Shown: positions 48,067-56,764 of the stretch, piece after piece
Position numbering within the stretch: the stretch's first letter is position 1
Layout of the letters: the number at the start of each line of letters is the position of its first letter
The notes under the pieces: generated by a model
Seen by the model: the letters and a program-made list of their open reading frames with translations, nothing else
Database searches by the model: none
Told to the model about the DNA's origin: nothing
Made by a program: the position numbers and the translations under genes
Source of the DNA: an uncultured Opitutia bacterium
Lineage (GTDB): Bacteria; Verrucomicrobiota; Verrucomicrobiia; Opitutales; Opitutaceae
Reading direction: 5' to 3'
Assembly: GCA_903902745.1 (NCBI GenBank)
Contig: CAIUWA010000018.1
Location: 1 to 64,000 of the forward strand
DNA length: 64,000 nucleotides

Positions 48067-49815
48067 TTAGCGGCTGGTCGATACGCGCCAGAGCGTGCCG
48101 TTGGCGTCATCGGACACCAGGAGGGCACCGTCGTGGGCCACCGTCACTCCGACCGGGCGGCCCCAGACGCGGGCGTCGTCGATAACGAACCCGGTCATGA
48201 AGTCCTCGTACTCGCCGGTCGACTTGCCGTTCTGCAGATGGATGCGGATCACCTTGGTGCCGGTCCGGCCGGAGCGGTTCCAGGAACCGTGGGACGCCAC
48301 AAAAATGTCGCCGCGGTATTCCGCCGGGAACGCGGACGGGCCGGACACACTGGCGGGATAAAAGGTCAGCTGGAGGGGCGCCGAGTGCGCCTGCAACGGC
48401 ACATCCGGCACGATCGTCTCCTTCGCCAGGTCGGGGCGCTTGCCGGGATGGCGCGGATCCTCGTTATTGCCCATGTAGTACCAAGGCCAGCCGTAATAGC
48501 CGCCCTCCTTCACATGGGTAACGTAATCCGGCACCAATTCGTCGCCGAGGGCGTCACGTTCATTGGTCGCAACCCACACTTCCCCGGTGCCCGGCTGCAC
48601 GGCCAGTCCGACGGGATTGCGGATGCCGGTCGCAAAAATCTTGATGCCCTGCCCGGCGGGATCGCCGACCAGGACATCGGCGCGATTGGCCTCAAAGCCC
48701 CAGGCCGATCCCCGCGCGTGCGAGGCCTCCCAGGCGCGGATTTCTTCCGGGGTTTTGGCCGGAATCCCTTCGGCGACGTTCGAGCCGGAACCGACCGAGA
48801 TGAACATCCGCCGGCCATCGAGCGAAAACCCGACGTCCCGCGTGGTGTGACCCGCCGTGCTGTCAGCGAGCAGGGGCACGATGGTCTCGGCCGGGCCACT
48901 GGCCTTGAGATCACCGGCATGATACGGGAAACGCACCACGGAATTGAGGTTGGCCACGTACACCCACTGCGGATTCACGGCGGGATAGAAGGCGATGCCG
49001 AATGGACCGGTGAGGTGGTCGGCATAGACCGAGTTTTCGGTCGGGGCGTCGGCTCCGTCCGCCGCGCGCAACACCCGGATCCGGTTCTGGGCGGTCTCGG
49101 CAATAAAGATGTCGCCATTGGGCGCGGTGCGCATGAGGCGCGGGCCGGAAAGGCCGGCGAGGAACAGCTTCACCTGAAATCCCGCCGGGACGGAAAGCTT
49201 CGCACCGTCCGGCTGGGGAGAAGTCCGCGCATTGATGCGGGCCGACACGGTTGCAAAAGGAGCGGGCAATTTTGCCACCTCGATGCGGTGGTGCACGCCC
49301 GGGGCGTCATTCGGGTAGTCGCCGGGCGTGGCCTTGCGGGGCATCGCGGACACATCCAAGCCGGGTGTCGGCGGAAGGGCGGGACGCAGGGTGGCGAGAA
49401 AGGCGATCAAATCACGGCGATCCGTCGCATCCGGCACCGGCACGGGCATGACCGTTCCGGGCACTAGGATCGTGGGTCCGGACAGAAAGCGATCCAGCGT
49501 GGCGGTATCCCAGGTGAGATGGGCGGCGGTGAGCGCCGGGGTATAGCCATAATTGGGCACGGAGGCGGACGGACGCCCCACGACGCCCGCCAGGATTGGT
49601 CCCGGCAGGGCGTTTGCTGCCGCGGACGCCGCCGGCGTAGCGCCCGGCGCGCCGGCCTGCCCCGTGGGATGACACAGCGCGCAGCTTTGCTGAAACAAGG
49701 CTCTCCCGCGCTCGGCATTGCCGGCGGCGGGTGTCTGGGCGACTGCTTGGGAAGCGGCACTGAGAACAGCCAGCATTAGAATACTCGGGGCAAGGGCGCG
49801 TGCGGAGGGGTGCAT
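48067..49815 (-). CDS. cytochrome c / PQQ-type sugar dehydrogenase fusion
   Basis: This 582-residue exported protein has a signal peptide ending AVAQ, a class I cytochrome c domain with SCALCHPTG (heme Cys45-His49) and a likely Met ligand in PGTVMPVPVP, then a six-bladed beta-propeller of the glucose/sorbosone dehydrogenase family (PAGFQVKLFLAGLSGPRLMRTAPNGDIFIAET, TRDVGFSLDGRRMFISVGSGSNV, HVKEGGYYGWPWYYMG). It would oxidise sugars or aldehydes in the periplasm and pass electrons to its own heme. The cytochrome-first order is noteworthy. ATG 49815 starts the signal. Confidence 0.85.
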   Translation of the reverse strand: MHPSARALAPSILMLAVLSAASQAVAQTPAAGNAERGRALFQQSCALCHPTGQAGAPGATPAASAAANALPGPILAGVVGRPSASVPNYGYTPALTAAHLTWDTATLDRFLSGPTILVPGTVMPVPVPDATDRRDLIAFLATLRPALPPTPGLDVSAMPRKATPGDYPNDAPGVHHRIEVAKLPAPFATVSARINARTSPQPDGAKLSVPAGFQVKLFLAGLSGPRLMRTAPNGDIFIAETAQNRIRVLRAADGADAPTENSVYADHLTGPFGIAFYPAVNPQWVYVANLNSVVRFPYHAGDLKASGPAETIVPLLADSTAGHTTRDVGFSLDGRRMFISVGSGSNVAEGIPAKTPEEIRAWEASHARGSAWGFEANRADVLVGDPAGQGIKIFATGIRNPVGLAVQPGTGEVWVATNERDALGDELVPDYVTHVKEGGYYGWPWYYMGNNEDPRHPGKRPDLAKETIVPDVPLQAHSAPLQLTFYPASVSGPSAFPAEYRGDIFVASHGSWNRSGRTGTKVIRIHLQNGKSTGEYEDFMTGFVIDDARVWGRPVGVTVAHDGALLVSDDANGTLWRVSTSR

Positions 49816-49949
49816 GATAGAGGGAAGAGACAAAAACGATCCCGGCGAAATTAACAAGTTCTGCGTCCGGCCTCGCCGTGGACCGGGACGCTCTGCAAAG
49901 GTTCAGCGGTCAAAAGAGGTCTGACCGCAGGTGTTAGCCGGCCATCCGG

Positions 49950-50540
49950 TTAGCGGTGGAAGCGACCGGACACGGCGGCCTTGGCAACGATATGGCCGTC
50001 CATCGCCTTGAGCACGTCGGCACGGGTCGCGTCCGGCGTCAGCTCCAGCTTGATGTCGAGGGCATAGAGTTCCCAAGTGTAATGATGGTACGGCCCCGCG
50101 GCACCGGCGCCCGGGCCCATGAAACCAACCGCACCGCGGAAGCTTTTCGCCTGGATCGTGCCATCGGGCATCGTGGCGGTGGCCGGCATGCCCTCGGGCA
50201 GCTCGCGCACGGTTCCGGGGATGTTGAACGCCATCCAGTGGAGGATGTCCTCGACCTTTTTCTGGGGTGCCGTGTCGGGATCATGCATGATCAGGGCAAA
50301 GCTGGCGACATTCGCGGGCACATTCGACCATTCGAGCTTGGGTGAAACGGGAGCGGCGACTTTCTGGGTGTATTTGTCCGGAATCACGGCGCCGTCCTCG
50401 AAAGCCGAGGTCGTGAGGGTCAATCCGGGCCCGGCCGGGGCCTTGGCCGCAGCGGCGGGAGTCGCCGGTTGGGCGGGTGGCTGCGCGAAGGCGGCGCAGG
50501 TCAGAAGGAGCAATCCGGAGGCAAAGGGTAGGAATTTCAT
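49950..50540 (-). CDS. YbhB/YbcL family PEBP-like protein, exported
   Basis: This 196-residue protein has a signal peptide (FLPFASGLLLLTCAAFAQ), a Pro/Ala linker, and the phosphatidylethanolamine-binding-protein fold in its bacterial form: DGAVIPDKYTQ, SPKLEWSNVPANVASFALIMHDPD, DILHWMAFNIPGTVRELPEG and a late GPYHHYTWELYALD. Family members bind anionic ligands; their bacterial role is unclear. The ORF is open far upstream, but ATG 50540 begins the signal peptide. Confidence 0.87.
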   Translation of the reverse strand: MKFLPFASGLLLLTCAAFAQPPAQPATPAAAAKAPAGPGLTLTTSAFEDGAVIPDKYTQKVAAPVSPKLEWSNVPANVASFALIMHDPDTAPQKKVEDILHWMAFNIPGTVRELPEGMPATATMPDGTIQAKSFRGAVGFMGPGAGAAGPYHHYTWELYALDIKLELTPDATRADVLKAMDGHIVAKAAVSGRFHR

Positions 50541-50619
50541 GGGGTGCATTTCTCGGTCAGCCGGCAGGGCGGAGACAATCCTTTTCCTCCCGGCCGGCGG
50601 CAAAAACCAGTGGGGCTGT

Positions 50620-51327
50620 TTATGGCCGCCGTTGCAGTTTGTCCGGTGACACGGCCGCCGGGGTAAACCGCACCTCACGGATCGAGCCCTTGAACCAGTA
50701 GACGAGGTTCTGCCGCACCCCGAGGGACATCTTGCCCTCCCCGATCGGCGCAAAAGCCACCGGGCCTTCCAGCTCCTTCACGCCGTTGATGAAAGAAGAC
50801 ATGAGCTTGCCGTCGTAGCGCAGCGCCACCCAGTGCCACTGATCCGTCGGATGGAGCTTGGTCTTGTCGATCAGCGCCAGGCTGCTGGTGCCGGAGAGCA
50901 AAAACGTGTCGAGGTACCACTGCTTGTCCTCGGTCAGGCGCGTCTCCATCATGGTCCGGTTGCCCTTCGTGTCCTCGACGTGCATGAAACGCTGCTCCGG
51001 GAGACCGCCGGACTCGGGCTTGAACAGCACCTCGATGGTGAACTGGGCCCAACCGGCGTAAGGGATGGCGGGCATGATCAGCCCGTCGCTGCTGCCATTG
51101 AAATGAAGCGCGCGGCCAAGGGAGGCTTCGTTCACCGGTTGCGGCGCACCGAGGACCTGCGGCTCGAGGCGGCCGACCAGCTTGGGGTTTTCCAGCGTCC
51201 AGACCACGGGCGCGGCGGTTTCGGCTGCAACCAACCCGCTGCCGGCGTGGCCGGCCCAAAGCAGGCAGGCCAGCAATCTCAGCCATGACGGAACTGAACG
51301 CGCGAAATCATGCCGGGGTAGGTGCAT
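50620..51327 (-). CDS. exported LamG-like (concanavalin fold) protein
   Basis: This 235-residue protein has a signal peptide (LRLLACLLWAGHAGSGLVAAE) and one LamG-like jelly roll: LGRALHFNGSSDGLIMP, WAQFTIEVLFKPESGG, QWHWVALRYDGKLMSSFINGV and KGSIREVRFTP at the end. Such domains bind glycans or act as adhesion modules. It is adjacent to, and in the same direction as, the PEBP gene, 79 bp apart. Confidence 0.82.
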   Translation of the reverse strand: MHLPRHDFARSVPSWLRLLACLLWAGHAGSGLVAAETAAPVVWTLENPKLVGRLEPQVLGAPQPVNEASLGRALHFNGSSDGLIMPAIPYAGWAQFTIEVLFKPESGGLPEQRFMHVEDTKGNRTMMETRLTEDKQWYLDTFLLSGTSSLALIDKTKLHPTDQWHWVALRYDGKLMSSFINGVKELEGPVAFAPIGEGKMSLGVRQNLVYWFKGSIREVRFTPAAVSPDKLQRRP

Positions 51328-51523
51328 GGCCGAAAAATGAGAAACCCGACCGTCCACCGCGAGCCTCCATTTTTACACCGGTGGTCCCCTACACACCTCG
51401 CCCGCGATGCGCTCCCGCTTCGTCCAAAACAAAGGAAACCTTGGGGCTCATTACCCGTCCTAAGGATATCGCACCCTGTAACCGCTATCTTGTGCTCCGC
51501 CATCTCCTCTATTGCCTATCTAA

Positions 51524-53206
51524 ATGAAAGAGCGGCCCCTTCTTCTCTCCGCGCTCTTCGCGGGCTGCCTTGGCGCCCTGCTGCTGCTGTGGTGGTTGAC
51601 GAGGGGTGGATTTGAAATCTGGGGCACGCGTCAGTTCGCGCCGGGCAAGGCTCCCGCCATTGCCCGGGCACCGGCACCGGTGCGACGCCCGCCGGCCGCT
51701 TCGGCCAGTCGCACTCTCCCGACGAATCTGCTGGCGAATGAACTGCTGGCCTACCTGAAGCTGCGCCTGGAGCGCACGGATGCGCGGCCCAATGAAAGCG
51801 TGCTGACCTTCAAGGACGCGGAGGCCTACCAGCGGTTTCTCGCGCGAGCCAAACAGGCCGGCCTTACCCTGCTGGGGCAGTCGGACAGCCTGCTGACGGT
51901 GCGGGTGCATCATGATTCCCTCGCCGGCCTGCAAAACGACATCCTCGCCAATGCCACGGACTACGAGGCGGTGAGCGGTAACTACCTCGTGCAAATCCCG
52001 CCACTCCCGACCAAGCAGGACCGCGCGGCCGTGAGCCAGGTGCCGTTTGGCAACAGTGCGCTGGGTTTTCTGGGCGCCACCGGTGACCGCACCGACTGGG
52101 GCCGCGGAAGCACCATCGCCATCCTCGACAGCGGCGTCAGCGCGGATGTCACCTTCGCCCCCGGGCAGGTGCGCTACCTCGACATCGGCCTCGGCACCAC
52201 CCCCGGCACGGGCACCGATGACGGCCACGGCACCGCGGTGGCGGCGCTCGCGGGCGGCTTTGCGCCGGACGCCCCCGGTATCGCGCCCTCGGCGGGCATT
52301 CTCAGCATCCGGGTCACCGGCGCGGACGGCACGAGCGACATTTTCACCGTGTCGCAGGCGATCCTGGCCGCGGTAGATGGCGGGGCCCAGATCATCAACA
52401 TCAGCATGGGCGGCTACGATACGAGCGCGGTCCTGACGCGGGCCATCGATTATGCCACCGCCCACGGCGCGGTCATCGTGGCAGCCGCCGGCAACGACCA
52501 GGCCGCGCAGCTCACGTGGCCCGCCGCCGAGCCGCGCGTCATCTCCGTCGGCGCGGTCGACGCGCTGGAGCAACAGGTCCTTTTCTCCAACTCGAGTCCG
52601 CAATTGCAGATCACCGCCCCCGGCTACGGCGTCCAGACCGCCTGGCTGAACGGCCAGCGTGTGATCCTCGACGGCACCTCCGTGAGCGCGCCGCTCGTCG
52701 CTGGAGCCATCGCGGCGGTCATGTCGCAAAACCCCGGACTGAACGCGGCCCAAGCCTGGGACATCCTGCAGCAATACACCAGCGACGGCGGCGCCCCGGG
52801 GGCCGATGCCAGTTTCGGCAAGGGCATTCTCAACCTCGGCTGGGCGCTGAACCACACCGATCCCACGCGCATCGACACCGCGGTCTCCAGCCACTACTAC
52901 GACCCGGCCACGGGCGAGATGGAGTTCGTCGTGCAGAACCGCAGCGGACAGACCGTCACCGGCATGATGCTCAACATCGATGCGGGCGGCCAGAACAGCA
53001 CCTTCCCCATCCCCCCGCTGAAAGCCGGCGCGACCTACATTGCAAAACAACCGGTCGACCAGACCGCGCTCGCCACCACCGGCCGCATCGAATTCCGCAC
53101 CCAGCTCGTCAATCCCACCGGCCTCACCGACCAGGTCCCGGCAAACAACCGGAAGGCAAGTGTGCTGACGCCGCCGGCACCGGCCGGAACGACAAGCGGG
53201 AATTAA
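51524..53206 (+). CDS. membrane-anchored subtilisin-like serine protease (S8)
   Basis: This 560-residue protein has an N-terminal anchor (LLLSALFAGCLGALLLLWWL), a Pro/Ala linker, a prodomain-like part (about 60-165) and a subtilase domain with the triad Asp202 (AILDSGV), His235 (DDGHGTAVA) and Ser386 (GTSVSAPLVAG); the oxyanion Asn is in VAAAGND. A C-terminal beta domain (about 450-560, CARDB-like: MEFVVQNRSGQTVTGMMLNIDAGG) follows. It would act outside the cytoplasm. The 196-bp gap before it has no visible feature other than AT-rich sequence. Confidence 0.9.
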   Translation: MKERPLLLSALFAGCLGALLLLWWLTRGGFEIWGTRQFAPGKAPAIARAPAPVRRPPAASASRTLPTNLLANELLAYLKLRLERTDARPNESVLTFKDAEAYQRFLARAKQAGLTLLGQSDSLLTVRVHHDSLAGLQNDILANATDYEAVSGNYLVQIPPLPTKQDRAAVSQVPFGNSALGFLGATGDRTDWGRGSTIAILDSGVSADVTFAPGQVRYLDIGLGTTPGTGTDDGHGTAVAALAGGFAPDAPGIAPSAGILSIRVTGADGTSDIFTVSQAILAAVDGGAQIINISMGGYDTSAVLTRAIDYATAHGAVIVAAAGNDQAAQLTWPAAEPRVISVGAVDALEQQVLFSNSSPQLQITAPGYGVQTAWLNGQRVILDGTSVSAPLVAGAIAAVMSQNPGLNAAQAWDILQQYTSDGGAPGADASFGKGILNLGWALNHTDPTRIDTAVSSHYYDPATGEMEFVVQNRSGQTVTGMMLNIDAGGQNSTFPIPPLKAGATYIAKQPVDQTALATTGRIEFRTQLVNPTGLTDQVPANNRKASVLTPPAPAGTTSGN

Positions 53207-53219
53207 GGGCCGCGCGGCG

Positions 53220-53301
53220 GGTAGTTGGTAGTTGGGAATTCGTAATTTGGATTTGGCTCCGGCGGTTTGCCACCAACTGCCAATTCCAAACTGCTAACTA
53301 C
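53220..53301. repeat. TAGTTGG-type intergenic hairpin (family F, copy 2)
   Basis: GGTAGTTGGTAGTTGG at the left is mirrored by CCAACTGCC and CTGCTAACTAC at the right, with AATTCGTAATTTGGA inside. It resembles the element at 9243-9310 and sits 14 bp after the protease stop. Confidence 0.65.
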
Positions 53302-53345
53302 GGGTCTTCGGCTCCCAGCCAAACTCCCAATTCCTGGATTCACCC

Positions 53346-53380
53346 ACAAAAAAGCCGCGCCAAAAAAATCGTGGCGCGGC
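53346..53380 (-). terminator. Rho-independent terminator of the lyase gene
   Basis: On the minus strand GCCGCGCCA pairs with TGGCGCGGC around a T-rich 9-nt loop and is followed by TTTTTT. It lies about 36 bp beyond the stop codon of the PL4-like gene. Confidence 0.85.
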
Positions 53381-53415
53381 CGTGAATGCGGGCGCGCCGT
53401 TCAGGCGCGCCGCCC

Positions 53416-55482
53416 TCAATCCGTCTCGAGCACGATCGTGTCGTACATCATGCCGTTGAACCGGCCGGAGGCGCGGTTCGTGCGGAGGCTGACGGTGTTG
53501 GCGCCGGCCTTGAGGACCGAGGCCGGGAAGGTGAACTCGAAACGGGAGTAGACCCCGCTGCGGTTGGCCGCGCGCCGCACGCTGGCGTCGTCGTTGTGCG
53601 TCACACGTCCGACGTCCTGGCCGTTGACGAGCACCTCAACGTCACCGGGCCCGCCGGCCACCGGGATTGTCAGGTAGGCATTGCCCGCCGGGACCTTCGC
53701 GACATTGAAATTGATGTTCCAGTTGCCAGCGACCGGCTTGCCGTCCGGCCCGTTGTTCGGGCCGGGCTGCGCATAGTACCAGTCCTCGGACTCCTTGCTC
53801 TTGCCAATGGTGAACGTGAGGTCGGCCGGGACGTCGTTCATCAACTGGTTGGAGCGCGGAGCGCTGCCGAACTTAAACTCGCCGGCCATGCGGTCGGCCT
53901 TGCCGACTTGGAAAACCAGGTTGGGATGATACGGCGGGTCCCACTCGACGGCGCCGAGATCGAGCTTGTCGCCCTTCACCTCGATGCCGTCCTTCGCGAA
54001 CGACTGCGTGATCGGCCCCTGCGTCGACCACGCGTAGAGCGTATAGGTGCCGGGCCGCACGGCCGGCAGGGTGAATTTGCCGCTGGCATCGGCCTTGACG
54101 TAGAAAATGTAGGCGCCGCCTTGGTTGTAGACAATGCTGGCGCGATCCGCGGCGGGCGCAGGACCGCCTTGCGGAGCGCCCGCGCCACCCATGGGACCGC
54201 TGCCGGCGTCACCGCCTTCGAGCCTGGCCTCGGCCCTTTGGCCCGCCGCCGGCGCACCCTCCGGCGGGGCACCAGCCGCGCCGCCACGCCGGCCCTGCCC
54301 GCGCTGACCCGCCTGGCCGGGCGCACCGCCCGGAGCACCGGGGCCGCGTCCGCCGGCCCGCGCCGGATTGCTGGGCTCGCCGAGGATGATGTAGGCGTAG
54401 GCCGCGGAACGGTTGTGCGAAATCTTGAGCTGCCCCGTGACCGTCGTGCGCTTCACCGGATAGAGCGGCTCCTCCATCCACTGGTAGGGCCACTTGGATT
54501 TCTGCGAGGCCGCGACGGCTTTCGCGTCAGCGATGAGCGCCTCGGGGGTGGCACCCGTGTTGAAATAGAGAAACCAGGGGCCGTGGATTTTCTCGCCGGT
54601 ACGGCTCGTCGCCGAACCGCCGCCACCAAAGTGGCCGCCGCCAATGTAATTGAGGATCAGCGCGTCCTGGTGGACGGCCAGCTCCTGCCGCAGCGGGCCG
54701 CCGGCGTAGGACTCCGTGCTCGGTGCAATGAAAAAAGCCCCGAAGCCGTGGCCAAAGTGGCCCCACATCGGAGTGTCGGCGTAATACAGACAGTAATCGT
54801 ATTTCTGATAGATCGAGCCGTCGGGCAGCTTCCAGGTTTCGTCACCCATGTTGCCCGCCTCGGAGATCGACTGGAGCAAGCCGTACTTCGGCTGCCTGCC
54901 GTAACGTTCGCCGCTGTAGGCCGTGTCGAGGATGTCCATGTCGAAGCGGTACATCGTGCGCGTCTCGCCCGAATTCGCGTCCGGGGTGTTCTTGACGATG
55001 ACATAGGGATGCACGCCGCTCTCGCCCTTCAGCATCACGAAATGGTGCTCGAGATGGAGCTCGCGGTTGTCGACCACCGCGAAGTGGGCCAGGTCCGGCG
55101 TGTTCTTGAACACGCGCACGACGTCCGTGACGAGGTGGTTGCGGCCCGCGCCCGAATCGAGATAAAAGGTGCGGTGGGCATCGACATCGCGCGGCTCGAC
55201 CCCATGGAGGTTGTGCGCGAGTTCGCGGCCGTTCTTGACGACCGAGGTGGCGCTGAAGTCGCCGTTGGCGTCCTTGCCAAACGTGATCGTGAGCAGGCCG
55301 TTCGCCATCACGAGCGACTGGACGTCTGCGGGCTTGAAATCGCCGGGCTGAGCCGGCGCGCCGTTGATGGACATGATGGGCGCGGCATCGGCCGCGTGGA
55401 GCGGAAGGGCGGACACCAGCAGGCCAGCGACCAGGCCGATCCACGCGTACAATCCGAAACTACCTTTGTCGGGGTTATTCAT
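53416..55482 (-). CDS. rhamnogalacturonan lyase-like protein (PL4 type)
   Basis: This 688-residue exported protein has a signal (about 1-30, ending LPLHA) and three modules as in PL4 lyases: an N-terminal beta-sandwich catalytic part (SLVMANGLLTITFGKDANGDF, HPYVIVKNTPDANSGETRTMYRFD, GPWFLYFNTG), a middle fibronectin-like domain (GKFTLPAVRPGTYTLYAWSTQG) and a C-terminal carbohydrate-binding jelly roll (VEVLVNGQDVGRVTHNDD). A Gly/Arg/Ala/Pro island (about 377-437) is inserted at the start of the middle domain. Pectin backbone (rhamnogalacturonan I) cleavage is inferred from architecture. Confidence 0.82.
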   Translation of the reverse strand: MNNPDKGSFGLYAWIGLVAGLLVSALPLHAADAAPIMSINGAPAQPGDFKPADVQSLVMANGLLTITFGKDANGDFSATSVVKNGRELAHNLHGVEPRDVDAHRTFYLDSGAGRNHLVTDVVRVFKNTPDLAHFAVVDNRELHLEHHFVMLKGESGVHPYVIVKNTPDANSGETRTMYRFDMDILDTAYSGERYGRQPKYGLLQSISEAGNMGDETWKLPDGSIYQKYDYCLYYADTPMWGHFGHGFGAFFIAPSTESYAGGPLRQELAVHQDALILNYIGGGHFGGGGSATSRTGEKIHGPWFLYFNTGATPEALIADAKAVAASQKSKWPYQWMEEPLYPVKRTTVTGQLKISHNRSAAYAYIILGEPSNPARAGGRGPGAPGGAPGQAGQRGQGRRGGAAGAPPEGAPAAGQRAEARLEGGDAGSGPMGGAGAPQGGPAPAADRASIVYNQGGAYIFYVKADASGKFTLPAVRPGTYTLYAWSTQGPITQSFAKDGIEVKGDKLDLGAVEWDPPYHPNLVFQVGKADRMAGEFKFGSAPRSNQLMNDVPADLTFTIGKSKESEDWYYAQPGPNNGPDGKPVAGNWNINFNVAKVPAGNAYLTIPVAGGPGDVEVLVNGQDVGRVTHNDDASVRRAANRSGVYSRFEFTFPASVLKAGANTVSLRTNRASGRFNGMMYDTIVLETD

Positions 55483-55711
55483 AGGGGGAATTCGTTATGG
55501 GAAAGCCGCCGGGCGGGAGCGACTGCAATCTTGCCCGGAAAAATGCGGCCGGTGGGGAGACGCAAATCCACCGCCAAGGAGACGAAATTCCCGCGGGAAA
55601 AACGGCCCGGTCCCGTTTTGGATTCTTGCACCCACGGCCGCCGATCATTTGATTTTCTCTGGTCGGCTTCACGCGATCGCCCCTCCCCTAGGAATACATC
55701 CCCGCCCTGTC

Positions 55712-56626
55712 ATGAAACTCTTCACCTGTCTCCTTGCCCTGCTCGCGCCCGTTGCCCTGTCTGCCGCCACCACCGGCATAGACACGGTGGTCAGCGGCAT
55801 CCCAGTGGGCGCCTCCGAGGTCGTGGTGGCGATCGATACGGTCAATGTAATGCCGGCACCGGAATACGAGGAACCGGCGCCTGCGGCCGCGAAAAAGGAG
55901 CCCGCCCTGCCCGTGGCCGCCGCGGCCCAGGATCCGGCAAAGCCTGCCCCACCCGAGGCGCAAGGCCAGCGACGCGGCCGCCGGGGCCGGGGCGGCTTCG
56001 GACAGGCGATGGTTATTGCCTCCCCCATTTTCCGCAACGCCGTCGAGACCAAGGGCGCCACCTCGTTGACGGTGCACACGGAAGTGCCGGCCGGCGTCAA
56101 CTACTGTGTCCGCGTGGTGGCGATCAAGGGTGACGGCTCCTTCCCCAGCGTGCTCGCGGGCGGCCGGACCTTGGGCGTGAAAGTCGACGCCGACCAGATG
56201 GCCAGCACCCAGGTGTTGCTCACGGCTCCCGTCCTGAAGCTCGCCGAGGATCATCCCACGGCAGTAGCCGCCGGTTCCGCCTACACCCTCACGGGCACCA
56301 TCATCGACCCCAGCAATTTCCTCGGCGCCAAGGGGCGGATGCGCGTCTGGTTCAGCACGGGCAAGCCGCCCGCCGCCAACTATGACGGAGTCCAGGTCTC
56401 CACCGTGAATGTCACCACGAAGGACGACGTGGTCACCTTCAACTTCGACCTCAAGGCCCCGAAGGATCCGACCACGCTTTACTTTCAGCTCGGCGAGGTC
56501 AGCCCCGATTTTGTCCGCAAGGACGGCACCCAGGCGGCCTTCCTCGTGCTGCCGGATCTCAGCGCCGGCGCCCAGCCGCTCCAGCTGAAGGTTGAGGCCG
56601 CCAAGCCATCGGTCGCGGCGAAGTAG
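55712..56626 (+). CDS. secreted protein of unknown function with an Arg/Gly-rich island
   Basis: This 304-residue protein has a signal peptide (FTCLLALLAPVALSAAT), a short start (TGIDTVVSGIPVGASEVVVAIDTV), a Pro/Ala/Glu linker with the run RRGRRGRGGFG (about 83-97) and a beta-rich remainder (GVNYCVRVVAIKGDGSFPSVLAGGRT; TTLYFQLGEVSPDF). I do not recognise the family. It is 138 bp before the orphan DUF1592 gene in the same direction, and a longer upstream start is blocked by poor composition. Confidence 0.65.
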   Translation: MKLFTCLLALLAPVALSAATTGIDTVVSGIPVGASEVVVAIDTVNVMPAPEYEEPAPAAAKKEPALPVAAAAQDPAKPAPPEAQGQRRGRRGRGGFGQAMVIASPIFRNAVETKGATSLTVHTEVPAGVNYCVRVVAIKGDGSFPSVLAGGRTLGVKVDADQMASTQVLLTAPVLKLAEDHPTAVAAGSAYTLTGTIIDPSNFLGAKGRMRVWFSTGKPPAANYDGVQVSTVNVTTKDDVVTFNFDLKAPKDPTTLYFQLGEVSPDFVRKDGTQAAFLVLPDLSAGAQPLQLKVEAAKPSVAAK

Positions 56627-56764
56627 AGGCATGCTTTCCTCATTTTGGTAGGGCGAGGACTCCGTTCCGCGCCCTACCGTGCGGTCGCTGCGCCGCCTCC
56701 TGTTCCTGAACATATCCGGTTCCCATCGGAATCTTTTCATCGCAAGAAACGTCCTGCCGTCTCA

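Noticed and set aside
53386-56133. 915-codon plus-strand frame opposite the PL4-like lyase
   Set aside because: Shadow frame; it crosses the lyase terminator and promoter and enters the next gene out of frame.
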